Shown: positions 17,040 to 24,612 of the stretch, piece by piece | How the letters are laid out: every line of letters starts with the position of its first letter | Numbering within the stretch: position 1 is the first letter of the stretch | NCBI RefSeq assembly: GCF_003609575.1 | Contig: NZ_MBTA01000028.1 | Location: forward strand, 62,001 to 126,000 | Length of the DNA stretch: 64,000 nucleotides | Direction: 5' to 3' | DNA from: Pelobium manganitolerans | Lineage (GTDB): Bacteria; Bacteroidota; Bacteroidia; Sphingobacteriales; Sphingobacteriaceae | The notes under the pieces: generated by a model | Told to the model about the DNA's origin: nothing | What the model saw: only the letters and a program-made list of their open reading frames with translations | The model's database searches: none | Made by a program: the position numbers and the translations under genes

Positions 17040-17879
17040 ATGAAAACGCTACTCGCTCCACGCTTTCAGGATCTTATGCAGGTTGCAGATGATTATGCAG
17101 CGCAATATCAAAATGCAAATCCTTTTCCAAGTATTAGCTTCGATGATTTTTTTGATGAAGATTTTTTAACGGAAGTTTTGCATGAATTTCCCGATCTTTC
17201 AAAAAAAGACAGCATCAGTTTTAATGACGGTAGGCAGGTAAAACTGGCCGGCAAAGGCGAAGCTAACTTTGGTGAGGCCACAAAAAGGTTGATGCACTTT
17301 TTAAATTCGGAGCCTTTTTTGCTTTTCCTGCAAAAACTTACCGGGATAGAGGAGGTACTCATTAGCGATCCTTATTTTTTTGGTGGCGGCCAACATGAGA
17401 TAAAACCGGGCGGTTTGCTTAAAATACACGCCGATTTCAACAAACATCCCACGATGAAGTTGGACCGCCGGATAAATTTCCTCATCTACCTTAATAAAGA
17501 TTGGAAGGAGGAATACGGCGGTAATTTTGAGTTGTGGGACAAAAATATGGAAAAATGCGAACGTAAATTTCTACCCGTTTTTAATAGGATTGCCATGTTT
17601 TCTACCACAGATTTTTCTTACCATGGGCATCCAGATCCTTTAAATTGTCCAGAAGGCATGAGCCGTAAATCCTTAGCTTTATATTATTACTCAAACGGAC
17701 GGCCTGCTTCAGAGGTAAATACAGATTTAGAGAAGCATAACACACTTTTTAAAGAACGTAAAAACAACAGCCAAGATGTTAAGGCCTTTAAACTCAGTAA
17801 AAAAGAGCAAGTAAAAGCCGTAATGCGCGATTATCTGCCCCCGGTAATTGTCAGAAAACTGCTAAGTTCAGAAAACTAA
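17040..17879 (+). CDS. 2-oxoglutarate/Fe(II)-dependent oxygenase
   Basis: A 279-residue protein with a double-stranded beta-helix of the prolyl-4-hydroxylase-like type. The iron ligands are visible as HADF (His-x-Asp) near residue 143 and the distal His in SYHGHPDPL; the Arg in MSRKSLALYYYSNGRP binds 2-oxoglutarate. Homologues modify amino acids or glycan and peptide side chains; the substrate is unknown. The frame is open from a TTG at 17037, but the ATG at 17040 is the natural start. Independent transcription is likely, since a terminator precedes it. Confidence 0.85.
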   Translation: MKTLLAPRFQDLMQVADDYAAQYQNANPFPSISFDDFFDEDFLTEVLHEFPDLSKKDSISFNDGRQVKLAGKGEANFGEATKRLMHFLNSEPFLLFLQKLTGIEEVLISDPYFFGGGQHEIKPGGLLKIHADFNKHPTMKLDRRINFLIYLNKDWKEEYGGNFELWDKNMEKCERKFLPVFNRIAMFSTTDFSYHGHPDPLNCPEGMSRKSLALYYYSNGRPASEVNTDLEKHNTLFKERKNNSQDVKAFKLSKKEQVKAVMRDYLPPVIVRKLLSSEN

Positions 17880-17891
17880 AGTCAAAGACGA

Positions 17892-17941
17892 TATTCTACC
17901 GTTTAATGGCATATCCTTTGTATCGCCATTTTGGTAGAATA
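17892..17941. repeat. two-part stem-loop before a small membrane protein gene
   Basis: TATTCTACC and AATGGC (17892-17910) are complementary to GCCATT and GGTAGAATA (17925-17941). The structure ends 5 bases before the ATG at 17947. It has no T-run, so it is not a standard terminator; it could be a leader structure masking the start of the small gene, or a dispersed hairpin. Confidence 0.5.
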
Positions 17942-17946
17942 CTGTC

Positions 17947-18096
17947 ATGAGATTGATTTTAAACATATTGATAATACTTTTTTTGGTGGGCTGGGCACTT
18001 GGCGTATTCGTATTTGCCGCCGGCATAATGGTCCATATCCTTTTGATATTGGCCGTTTTTTCGTTCATCATCAAGTTTCTGTCCGAACCTGTTTAG
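17947..18096 (+). CDS. 49-residue membrane protein, lmo0937 type
   Basis: ATG to TAG, 49 residues: two adjacent hydrophobic segments (LILNILIILFLVGWALGVFV and GIMVHILLILAVFSFIIKFL) joined by a short turn, then SEPV. Pattern, length and the central Val-His-Ile motif match the lmo0937-family small membrane proteins common in Bacteroidetes. Function unknown, perhaps stress related. It lies alone between the oxygenase and the DUF4403 gene, with a stem-loop right in front of its start. Confidence 0.7.
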   Translation: MRLILNILIILFLVGWALGVFVFAAGIMVHILLILAVFSFIIKFLSEPV

Positions 18097-18120
18097 CTGA
18101 TATAAATCCTTTAAAAATAT

Positions 18121-18150
18121 TTTGTAAATGAGCTAATTAGCAGATATTTG
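18121..18150 (+). promoter_or_regulatory. promoter of the DUF4403 gene with a palindrome in the spacer
   Basis: TTTG (18121-18124), 18 bases, GATATTTG (18143-18150, one mismatch to TAnnTTTG), 22 bases before the ATG. The spacer contains the perfect palindrome GCTAATTAGC (18132-18141), which could be an operator. Confidence 0.5.
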
Positions 18151-18172
18151 TGCGTTTTTTAAAATTTAACGC

Positions 18173-19573
18173 ATGAACAACAGAAAATCTTTACCGCTTT
18201 TGCTGATAGCTGGTTTTTACCTATCGTCTTGCAGCACTTCTAAGCAGGTGCAGGCTTTAAAGCCTTTGCCAGATTACTCATCAACCGAAGTAGTTTATGA
18301 GAAACAGCTTTCTTTTATCAATATGCCGGTAGAGGTAGCTGTAAAAGATCTCCAAATCCAAAGCAACAAGTATTTGAACGGTTTAATTTACGATGATAAT
18401 TCCTTTGATGGCGACAACCTGGTGATGAAGGTTTATAAGGCTTCAAACATCGTCATCAGCGAGCAAAAAGGAAGAATATTGATGGATATTCCGCTGAAAA
18501 TTGTTGGGAAAGTAAAATACGGGGTACAGTCTTTTGGGGTTGATTTAACCGATGTGAAAGATTTCAATTTAAATGGAATTGTACGCTTAAACAGTGCTGT
18601 GGGTTTAAAAGATTGGAAAATTACTACCGCCACCACTATTCAAAATGTGTCTTGGAAAGAGTCGCCTACGGTTACGGTTGCCGGCAAAGCAATTCCTATA
18701 ACTTATCTCATCAATCCTGCGATTTCCGTTTTTAAACCAACCTTGGCAAAATTAGTTGATGATGCAATTGCGCAATCTTTGGATATTAAACCTTACGTTT
18801 TAGACGCGCTGGAGAATTTTAGTCAACCAACGAAGGTAAATGACGAGTATGAAACATGGTTTGCCATGCAACCTGTAGAAATTTACGCATCCAAAGCTAC
18901 CTTGGCTAATCAGAAAATTACGGTGAACATGGGTTTAAAAACCTACCTGGAAACAGCCATTGGACGTAAGCCCGCAATCGTGTTCAATAGAGATGCAATT
19001 GCTTTGAAATCTGTTGATAAAATGCCCAACCAATTTAACGCCAACGTAGCCGCTTTTGCACCTTACAGTTATGCTTCATCGGTAATCACAAAGAACTTTG
19101 CAGGGCAAAAGTTCGAATCCGGAAAACGATCTGTTACCGTAAACAAAGTGGATGTTTGGGGCAAAGAGGGCAAAATGATTGTAGCTTTAAATCTTAGCGG
19201 TTCCGTTAACGGCGATTTTTATTTAACCGGCGTACCGGCTTACGATGCCGCTACCAAAGAAATTTATCTAGATCAGGTTGATTTTGTTTTAGATTCGAAA
19301 AGTAAATTGTTGAAGGCGGGCGATTGGTTGGTACACGGCTTAATAGTTAAAAAAATGGCTGATGCTTGCCGTTTCTCCATCGCTTCGCAATTAGCAGACG
19401 GCGAAAAAACGATGGCCAGCTACCTAAACAATTACCAGCCGATAAAAGGCGTAAAAGTAAATGGTAAGCTTAACGGAATTACGCCTAACAAAGTTATTTT
19501 GACGCCAAACGCTATAGTGGCCATGGTGGTTGCTAACGGACAAGTGGCCGTTACCATAGATGGGATGGAATAG
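18173..19573 (+). CDS. DUF4403 family lipoprotein
   Basis: A 466-residue protein with a lipoprotein signal (LLLIAGFYLSSC, Cys20) and a DUF4403 body: the N-terminal segment LSFINMPVEVAVKDLQIQSNKYLNGLIYDD is characteristic, and the rest is a long mixed beta fold resembling lipid-binding TULIP-like tubular domains. Probable role: a periplasmic or outer-membrane lipoprotein handling lipids, by fold inference only. It has its own promoter and a terminator downstream. Confidence 0.85.
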   Translation: MNNRKSLPLLLIAGFYLSSCSTSKQVQALKPLPDYSSTEVVYEKQLSFINMPVEVAVKDLQIQSNKYLNGLIYDDNSFDGDNLVMKVYKASNIVISEQKGRILMDIPLKIVGKVKYGVQSFGVDLTDVKDFNLNGIVRLNSAVGLKDWKITTATTIQNVSWKESPTVTVAGKAIPITYLINPAISVFKPTLAKLVDDAIAQSLDIKPYVLDALENFSQPTKVNDEYETWFAMQPVEIYASKATLANQKITVNMGLKTYLETAIGRKPAIVFNRDAIALKSVDKMPNQFNANVAAFAPYSYASSVITKNFAGQKFESGKRSVTVNKVDVWGKEGKMIVALNLSGSVNGDFYLTGVPAYDAATKEIYLDQVDFVLDSKSKLLKAGDWLVHGLIVKKMADACRFSIASQLADGEKTMASYLNNYQPIKGVKVNGKLNGITPNKVILTPNAIVAMVVANGQVAVTIDGME

Positions 19574-19596
19574 CTAGAAAGCCGAGTTTTACAAAG

Positions 19597-19626
19597 AGCG
19601 GGTTTGCATAGCATTCCCGCTTTTTC
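19597..19626 (+). terminator. intrinsic terminator after the DUF4403 gene
   Basis: AGCGGG, a 13-base loop, CCCGCT and a T-run. Confidence 0.65.
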
Positions 19627-19691
19627 TTTTTAAGCATCGTTGAGTGGGCTCTTTCTTTTATTTTTATCCAAGGCCATCAAGGATTTTATAC

Positions 19692-20261
19692 CTACCGATC
19701 TATAAAAATATTCAGCTTTTCGTTATAAATCGGGCTGTTTACATCCAAAAAATTTAAAACGCTATGAAAAACATAGTTTTGGGTCAATAATTTTTCGGGT
19801 TTTAATGTTTTATTGGCATTGGATGATGTCCATACCAAAAATGGTATTTCGTATTGCTCTTTAGGTGCTAAACTAATAGGAATTCCGTGCATATATAAGT
19901 TCTTTTCGCCTAATGATTCGCCGTGATCCGATACAAACAGCATTGCACTTTTATAATCTTTCATCGCGTTAAGCGTATCTATCAAAGAATGTAAAATATA
20001 ATCAGTGTAAACAATGATATTGTCATAAGCATTAATCAGCTCCTGCTGGTTGCAATCCTTTAGTTCCACACTGTTACAAACCGGTTTAAACTTTTCAAAA
20101 TTTGCGGGGTACTTTTTGTTGTAAGACGGACCGTGGCTGGTGCTTGTATGTAAAACAATTAAAATTTTGTTTGCCCGGCTTTTCTCAACCTCCGTAAGTT
20201 GCCCAACGAATATACAGGGGGAACAGCGAAAGCCGTTTGCCGCTTTGGCTAAGTAAGTTTT
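19692..20261 (-). pseudogene. C-terminal fragment of a phosphoethanolamine transferase (EptA/sulfatase family)
   Basis: The frame read from an in-frame TAA at 20264 encodes NKILIVLHTSTSHGPSYNKK, then INAYDNIIVYTDYILHSLIDTL, then LFVSDHGESLGEKNLYMHG and the C-terminal part of the alkaline-phosphatase-like domain. These are the metal- and substrate-binding blocks of lipid A phosphoethanolamine transferases. The membrane half and the catalytic Thr region are gone, so the gene is truncated at its 5' end (about 190 codons remain). The longest ATG/GTG frame (19692-20069) starts at an internal GTG. Full-length members modify lipid A and affect polymyxin resistance; this fragment cannot. Confidence 0.8.
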
Positions 20262-20628
20262 TTATGCGATACATGTAGTGGTTTAGGCTATACGTTAGTT
20301 GAACCAAAGATTGCAAAATATGAGCTTAAGTACAATACCTTAAAATGGGTATTTATTTTTCGGTTGCGTTGTTCCGCTTGGTTCATAAATTATAACCACG
20401 TTTAAGCGATCTTCATCATGTCGTTGTGCTGATGGATAATGGCTGTTAAAGTGCATGAACGTGGTTTTTTAGTTAACCTGTTGTTATCATCGTATTTCGA
20501 GCATCCACTTTTAGCTAAAACTGTTTCTTTTTGCCGTCTTTTACATAGTGTACTTCTTACACTAATTTTCTCAAAATTTTTCCGTTTTGCATCTAAAAAC
20601 TTTAGCTTAGCACTTCAATTTAATTAGG
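20262..20628. other. gene-free stretch before pgk
   Basis: AT-rich sequence carrying the lost 5' side of the transferase fragment, a possible hairpin with T-run (20394-20470) and the pgk leader. Nothing else is evident; a short frame at 20439-20627 has no family features. Confidence 0.5.
20394..20470 (+). ncRNA. possible small RNA end or terminator hairpin
   Basis: AACCACGTT (20394-20402) and AACGTGGTT (20458-20466) pair across a 55-base loop and are followed by TTTT. This could be the closing stem and terminator of a structured RNA, or a repeat. No family is recognised and no promoter is assigned. Confidence 0.25.
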
Positions 20629-21819
20629 ATGAAGACAATAGATGATATTAATTTCTCGGGTAAAAAAGCCTTAATCCGCGTTGATTTTAACGTGCCCTTA
20701 GATGCAAATTACCACATTACTGACGATAAAAGGATGACGGCCGCGATGCCTACCCTCAAAAAAATATTAAAAGACGGCGGCAGCGTAATTCTGATGTCGC
20801 ACTTGGGCCGACCAAAAGATGGACCGACCGAAAAATATTCGTTAAAGCATATTGTGCCTCACTTGAGCGAGTTAACAGGCACAAAAGTAGAGTTTGCTGA
20901 TGATTGCATTGGTGAAGAGGCAAAAGAAAAAGCAGCTAACTTGCCTATTGGCGGAGTGCTTTTGTTGGAGAACCTGCGTTTTTACAAAGAGGAAGAAAAA
21001 GGCGATAAAGATTTTGCCCAGAAACTGGCCTCTTTGGGCGATGTTTATGTAAACGATGCTTTTGGCACTGCACACCGCGCACACGCTTCTACAGCCGTTA
21101 TTGCAGATTATTTTCCAAACGCAAAATATTTTGGTTACCTGATGGGCGCCGAGCTGAGCAATGCCGAAAAAGTGCTTAATGCACCGGAGCGACCGTTTAC
21201 GGCTATTATGGGCGGTGCAAAAGTGTCTGATAAAATTCTTTTGATAGAGCGCCTGATGGACAAAGTTGACAATATCTTAATCGGCGGCGGTATGACCTAC
21301 ACTTTTGTGAAAGCTAACGGAGGCAAAATAGGGAAGTCTTTAGTAGAGGATGATAAGCTGGATTTGGCAAAAGAATTAATTAAAAAAGCTAATGAAAAAG
21401 GCGTGAAGTTGCTGATTCCTACAGATTCTGTTATTGCGGATGCCTTTAGCAATGATGCAGAAACAGGGAACGCTTATAACGACCATATCAAAGACAATTG
21501 GATGGGTTTAGATATTGGCGAAGATACCATCAAGAAGTTTTCTGAAGTTATTAAAAAGTCCAAAACTATTTTATGGAACGGCCCAATGGGCGTTTTTGAA
21601 ATGTCGAAATTTGAAAACGGCACAAAAGCTGTTGCAAATGCAGTGGTAGAAGCAACCAAAAACGGTGCTTTTTCATTAATTGGCGGTGGCGATTCTGCCG
21701 CTGCGGTAGCTAAGTTCGGTTTGGAGGATGAGGTTAGTTATGTTTCTACCGGCGGCGGAGCCTTGCTAGAATATATGGAAGGCAAAGAGTTGCCAGGTGT
21801 AAAAGCAATTTTAGATTAG
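20629..21819 (+). CDS. pgk: phosphoglycerate kinase
   Basis: A 396-residue glycolytic enzyme converting 1,3-bisphosphoglycerate and ADP to 3-phosphoglycerate and ATP. Visible: RVDFNVPLD at the N-terminus, [19 protein letters not shown] (substrate-binding basic patch), [49 protein letters not shown] and the C-terminal GGGDSAAAV nucleotide loop. Full length. Single gene with a strong terminator just downstream. Confidence 0.98.
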   Translation: MKTIDDINFSGKKALIRVDFNVPLDANYHITDDKRMTAAMPTLKKILKDGGSVILMSHLGRPKDGPTEKYSLKHIVPHLSELTGTKVEFADDCIGEEAKEKAANLPIGGVLLLENLRFYKEEEKGDKDFAQKLASLGDVYVNDAFGTAHRAHASTAVIADYFPNAKYFGYLMGAELSNAEKVLNAPERPFTAIMGGAKVSDKILLIERLMDKVDNILIGGGMTYTFVKANGGKIGKSLVEDDKLDLAKELIKKANEKGVKLLIPTDSVIADAFSNDAETGNAYNDHIKDNWMGLDIGEDTIKKFSEVIKKSKTILWNGPMGVFEMSKFENGTKAVANAVVEATKNGAFSLIGGGDSAAAVAKFGLEDEVSYVSTGGGALLEYMEGKELPGVKAILD

Positions 21820-21839
21820 CCACAAATCTAATTTTTTTA

Positions 21840-21874
21840 AAGCGGTTTTTGTTCAATCAAAAACCGCTTTTTTA
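21840..21874 (+). terminator. intrinsic terminator of pgk
   Basis: AAGCGGTTTTTG, a 6-base loop, CAAAAACCGCTT and T-run: a perfect 12-bp stem. Confidence 0.85.
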
Positions 21875-21970
21875 TTTTAAGCAAAGTAACATGCTCTACG
21901 CAAAGCCTTAGCGTAAACAGCGTTATCTGATTAACTTTGTTATATTTGTAAAGCGTATTAAGTGAAAATT

Positions 21971-22192
21971 ATGACTACAATTACCTTGAAAATAAACGAA
22001 CGTAGCAGCTACGGAAAAGCGCTTTTAGAGCTAATTAAAGTTGGAGTTAACGAAAAAAAAGGAATTGAAATGGTTGAGGAAGAAAGTCCTTACAATCCGG
22101 AGTTCGTTAAGAAAATTAAGGAGTCCGCCGCCAGTACGGAGCTTTATGAAGTTGATCCTAATGACGTATGGGGAAGTTTAGGGTTGAAGTAA
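21971..22192 (+). CDS. antitoxin-like protein of a broken YoeB-type module
   Basis: About 73 residues from the ATG at 21971 (MTTITLKINERSSYGKALLELI); an in-frame ATG nine bases earlier at 21962 would add MKI. The N-terminal strand and helix suit DNA binding, and the C-terminal part (IKESAASTELYEVDPNDVWGSLGLK) suits toxin binding. The coding end overlaps the ATG of a damaged Txe/YoeB-like toxin, the classical antitoxin-first order. The frame is intact, so the antitoxin could still be made without an active partner. Confidence 0.75.
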   Translation: MTTITLKINERSSYGKALLELIKVGVNEKKGIEMVEEESPYNPEFVKKIKESAASTELYEVDPNDVWGSLGLK

Positions 22193-22449
22193 CAGAGCCT
22201 GCAAAGAAGGATATCACAAAGGCATTATAAATCTTGTGATAAAGCAACGATAAATAAAATTGAGTCTATCTTGATTCAGCTTTCAGTACATCCCGAGACC
22301 GGAATTGGGCAACCCGAGCGATTAAGACACAATTTGCAAGGGTTTTGGCCCCGGCGCATCAACAAAAAAGATCGCTTAATTTATTCCATAAATTAACAAA
22401 CAGTGTGGTGCAAGTAGTATCTGCGCTGGGCCGCTATCACGATAAATAG
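22168..22449 (+). pseudogene. Txe/YoeB-family toxin, multiply frameshifted
   Basis: ATG at 22168 overlaps the antitoxin end. It reads GKFRVEVTEPAKKDITK, then an extra base near 22222 causes a stop at 22228. In the next frame the protein continues (HYKSCDKATINKIES, HPETGIGQPERLRHN, LQGFWPRRINKKDRLIYSIN), the RNase core of YoeB with its Glu, Arg and His positions. A TAA then replaces a sense codon at about 22393, and a second frameshift precedes the conserved tail VQVVSALGRYHDK. Three lesions make it inactive. Confidence 0.85.
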
Positions 22450-22788
22450 CTAAGGTTTTTGTTCCCCCAGCGGCCTCGCAAAACATCACCACATCAAGCC
22501 AAGTTCAACCTCGTTTTCCTGCTTTAAATAGACTTGTTTGCCTTAACTTATCTCATAAAGAGAGGTTATTCCCGTTTTTCTTCCCACTTTTAGGTCTTTC
22601 TCTTCCCCCAGATAGAGATTTCTCCCACCAAACTGTTTTTCTTCAAATAAGTGCCTGTTTTAAAGCATATTGTCGCCCCATCTGACCCTTCGTTTGGACT
22701 TGGTTCCGACAAAAAAAATCTTTTAAAAGAAACTCAAAAGGCTTCCAAACAGCCTTTAGACGTCATTTCTTCCTGTTGAAAACTTTTT
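22450..22788. other. gene-free leader upstream of mraZ
   Basis: About 340 bases with pyrimidine-rich tracts on the plus strand and no open frame, tRNA or clear hairpin. It probably contains the promoter of the division cluster, but I cannot assign a -7 element. Confidence 0.4.
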
Positions 22789-22812
22789 GTGGTAAAAAGT
22801 GGTAAAAAGTGG
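22789..22812 (+). promoter_or_regulatory. MraZ-box: three GTGG direct repeats with 10-base period
   Basis: GTGG occurs at 22789, 22799 and 22809, separated by TAAAAA each time, 42 bases before the mraZ start. MraZ is known to bind short direct repeats of TGGG/GTGG type spaced by one helical turn in its own promoter. The array therefore should be the autoregulatory operator of the dcw cluster. Confidence 0.8.
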
Positions 22813-22853
22813 TAGCATTCTTTAATTTTACACTGATAAAATTTATTGAGTAG

Positions 22854-23324
22854 ATGACTGCCCACTTAATAGGTGAATTTGATTGCAAGCTTGACGCGAA
22901 AGGCCGCTTAATGGTTCCTTCCGGTTTAAAGAAGCAATTGCCTTTAGCCGAGACAGACGGGTTGGTTATCAATAGAGGCTTTGAAAAACATTTGACCATT
23001 TACACCAAAGCAGAGTGGGACAAAATCACGGCAGAGCTGGCCTCCCTAAACTCTTTCGAGAAAAAGACGAGAGAATTTATCCGCTATTTCACTCGCGGAG
23101 CCAGCATACTTACGTTAGATGCATCGGGACGGGTGTTATTGCCAAAATCATTATTAGAATACGCGGGAATACAGGCCGAAGTGGTATTGTCTTGCCAGTT
23201 TGATAAAATAGAGGTTTGGTCTAAAGAAGCTTATGATGCGCAGATGGACGACGAGCCAGAGAACTTCGCCAATTTGGCCGAAGAGGTAATGGGAAATAAA
23301 GGAAGGAGCGCAAATGGAGAATAA
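22854..23324 (+). CDS. mraZ: transcriptional regulator MraZ
   Basis: A 156-residue protein with two AbrB-like SpoVT domains: LIGEFDCKLDAKGRLMVPSGLK at the N-terminus and ILTLDASGRVLLPKSLLEYAGI in the middle, each with the DxxGR(x)3P signature. MraZ oligomers bind direct repeats in front of the division and cell-wall cluster and control its expression. First gene of the cluster; its 3' end overlaps rsmH by 11 bases. Confidence 0.97.
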   Translation: MTAHLIGEFDCKLDAKGRLMVPSGLKKQLPLAETDGLVINRGFEKHLTIYTKAEWDKITAELASLNSFEKKTREFIRYFTRGASILTLDASGRVLLPKSLLEYAGIQAEVVLSCQFDKIEVWSKEAYDAQMDDEPENFANLAEEVMGNKGRSANGE

Positions 23325-24219
23325 ATACCACGTTCCTGTGATGTTGGAAGAGTGCATAGAAGCTTTGGCGATTAAGCCCAATGGGGTTTACGTTGATGTT
23401 ACCTTCGGTGGTGGCGGCCATTCAAAAGCGATTTTAAAACAATTAGGTTCCGATGGTGTTTTAGTTGCTTTTGATCAGGATGCGGATGCGCAACTGAACA
23501 TTCCGCAAGATGAACGCCTGGTGTTCATCGATCAAAACTTCCGCTTTTTAAAAAACAATTTGCGTGCGCAAGGTTTACTTCCGGTTGATGGGATTTTAGC
23601 CGATTTAGGTGTTTCTTCTCATCAATTTGACGTGCCCGAACGCGGTTTTTCTACCCGTTTTGATGGCGATTTAGATATGCGCATGGACCAATCGGCACCG
23701 TTAACTGCCGCAGAAGTAGTAAATACCTATGCAGAAGAGGAGCTTCATAAAATTTTTGGCATTTACGGAGAAATCCAAAACGCAAAGTCTTTGGCTAAAA
23801 CCATCGTTACGGCGCGTTTAACAAAACCTTTAAAAACCATCGCTGATTTAAAATCGGCTATAGCCAAATTGGTGCCTCGCGGAAAAGAAAACAAATATTA
23901 TGCGCAGGTTTTTCAGGCTTTGCGCATTGAGGTAAACCAAGAAATGGAAGCTTTAAAAGAATTTTTAGAGCAAACAGAAAGTGTGCTGGCAAACGGGGGC
24001 CGGTTAGTAGTGATGTCTTACCACTCTTTAGAAGACCGATTGGTAAAAAATTTTATGGCCAAAGGCAAGTTTAGCGGACAGGTGGAAAAGGATTTTTTCG
24101 GGAACGAAATTAAACCTTTTGACGTGGTAAGCAAGAAGGCCATCACGGCAACGGAAGAAGAGTTGGCGACAAACAATCGCGCCCGAAGCGCAAAACTAAG
24201 GATAGCGGTTAAACGATGA
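23314..24219 (+). CDS. rsmH: 16S rRNA (cytosine-1402 N4) methyltransferase
   Basis: A 301-residue SAM-dependent enzyme (formerly MraW) that methylates C1402 in the ribosomal P site. Visible: HVPVMLEECIEAL at the N-terminus, the SAM loop VDVTFGGGGHSKAIL, GILADLGVSSHQFD, GFSTRFDGDLDMRMD, and VMSYHSLEDRLVKNF near the C-terminus. Its start overlaps mraZ and its stop overlaps the next gene by 4 bases (ATGA), implying translational coupling. Confidence 0.97.
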   Translation: MENKYHVPVMLEECIEALAIKPNGVYVDVTFGGGGHSKAILKQLGSDGVLVAFDQDADAQLNIPQDERLVFIDQNFRFLKNNLRAQGLLPVDGILADLGVSSHQFDVPERGFSTRFDGDLDMRMDQSAPLTAAEVVNTYAEEELHKIFGIYGEIQNAKSLAKTIVTARLTKPLKTIADLKSAIAKLVPRGKENKYYAQVFQALRIEVNQEMEALKEFLEQTESVLANGGRLVVMSYHSLEDRLVKNFMAKGKFSGQVEKDFFGNEIKPFDVVSKKAITATEEELATNNRARSAKLRIAVKR

Positions 24220-24611
24220 GCAACCGGTTAAAATCTGAAATAGAGGCCGAGTGTAAACTGACCGAGCCACAAGAAAAGCCGAAGGAGAAAAAGCCTGTGG
24301 AGGCGCCTAATTTCTTATCGGTTTGGTTGGCAAAAAAAGCATCAAAAGAAGCGGCAACAGAAGCTTTGCCCTTTCTGCTTTTCTTGTCGTTTTTGGGGAT
24401 GATTTATATCGGCAACCGCCATAGCGCAGAAAACAACATCAGAAAAATTGATGCGCTGAGCAAGGAAGTAAAAGAATTGAGCTGGGATTTTAAAACGCTA
24501 AAAGCGGATTTGATGTTTAAAAGCCGGCAAACAGAAGTAATAAAAAAAGTAGACTCTTTACTGGGGCTAAAAGTATCAACCAAGCCACCAGTGAAGTTGC
24601 AAGCAAACTAA
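24216..24611 (+). CDS. ftsL: FtsL-like division protein
   Basis: A 131-residue single-pass membrane protein: a charged cytoplasmic segment of about 45 residues, one membrane span (ALPFLLFLSFLGMIYIG, roughly residues 50-66), then an extracytoplasmic helix with heptad-like Leu/Val spacing (IDALSKEVKELSWDFKTLKADLM) suited to coiled-coil pairing. The sequence is poorly conserved, so identity rests on topology and on its place between rsmH and ftsI, exactly where ftsL lies in other genomes. It would recruit FtsI/FtsW with FtsQ. Confidence 0.75.
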   Translation: MSNRLKSEIEAECKLTEPQEKPKEKKPVEAPNFLSVWLAKKASKEAATEALPFLLFLSFLGMIYIGNRHSAENNIRKIDALSKEVKELSWDFKTLKADLMFKSRQTEVIKKVDSLLGLKVSTKPPVKLQAN

Positions 24612-24612
24612 A

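Noticed and set aside
20439-20627. 62-residue open frame directly before pgk
   Set aside because: It ends at the pgk start, has no start-site signals or domain features, and overlaps a hairpin with a T-run.
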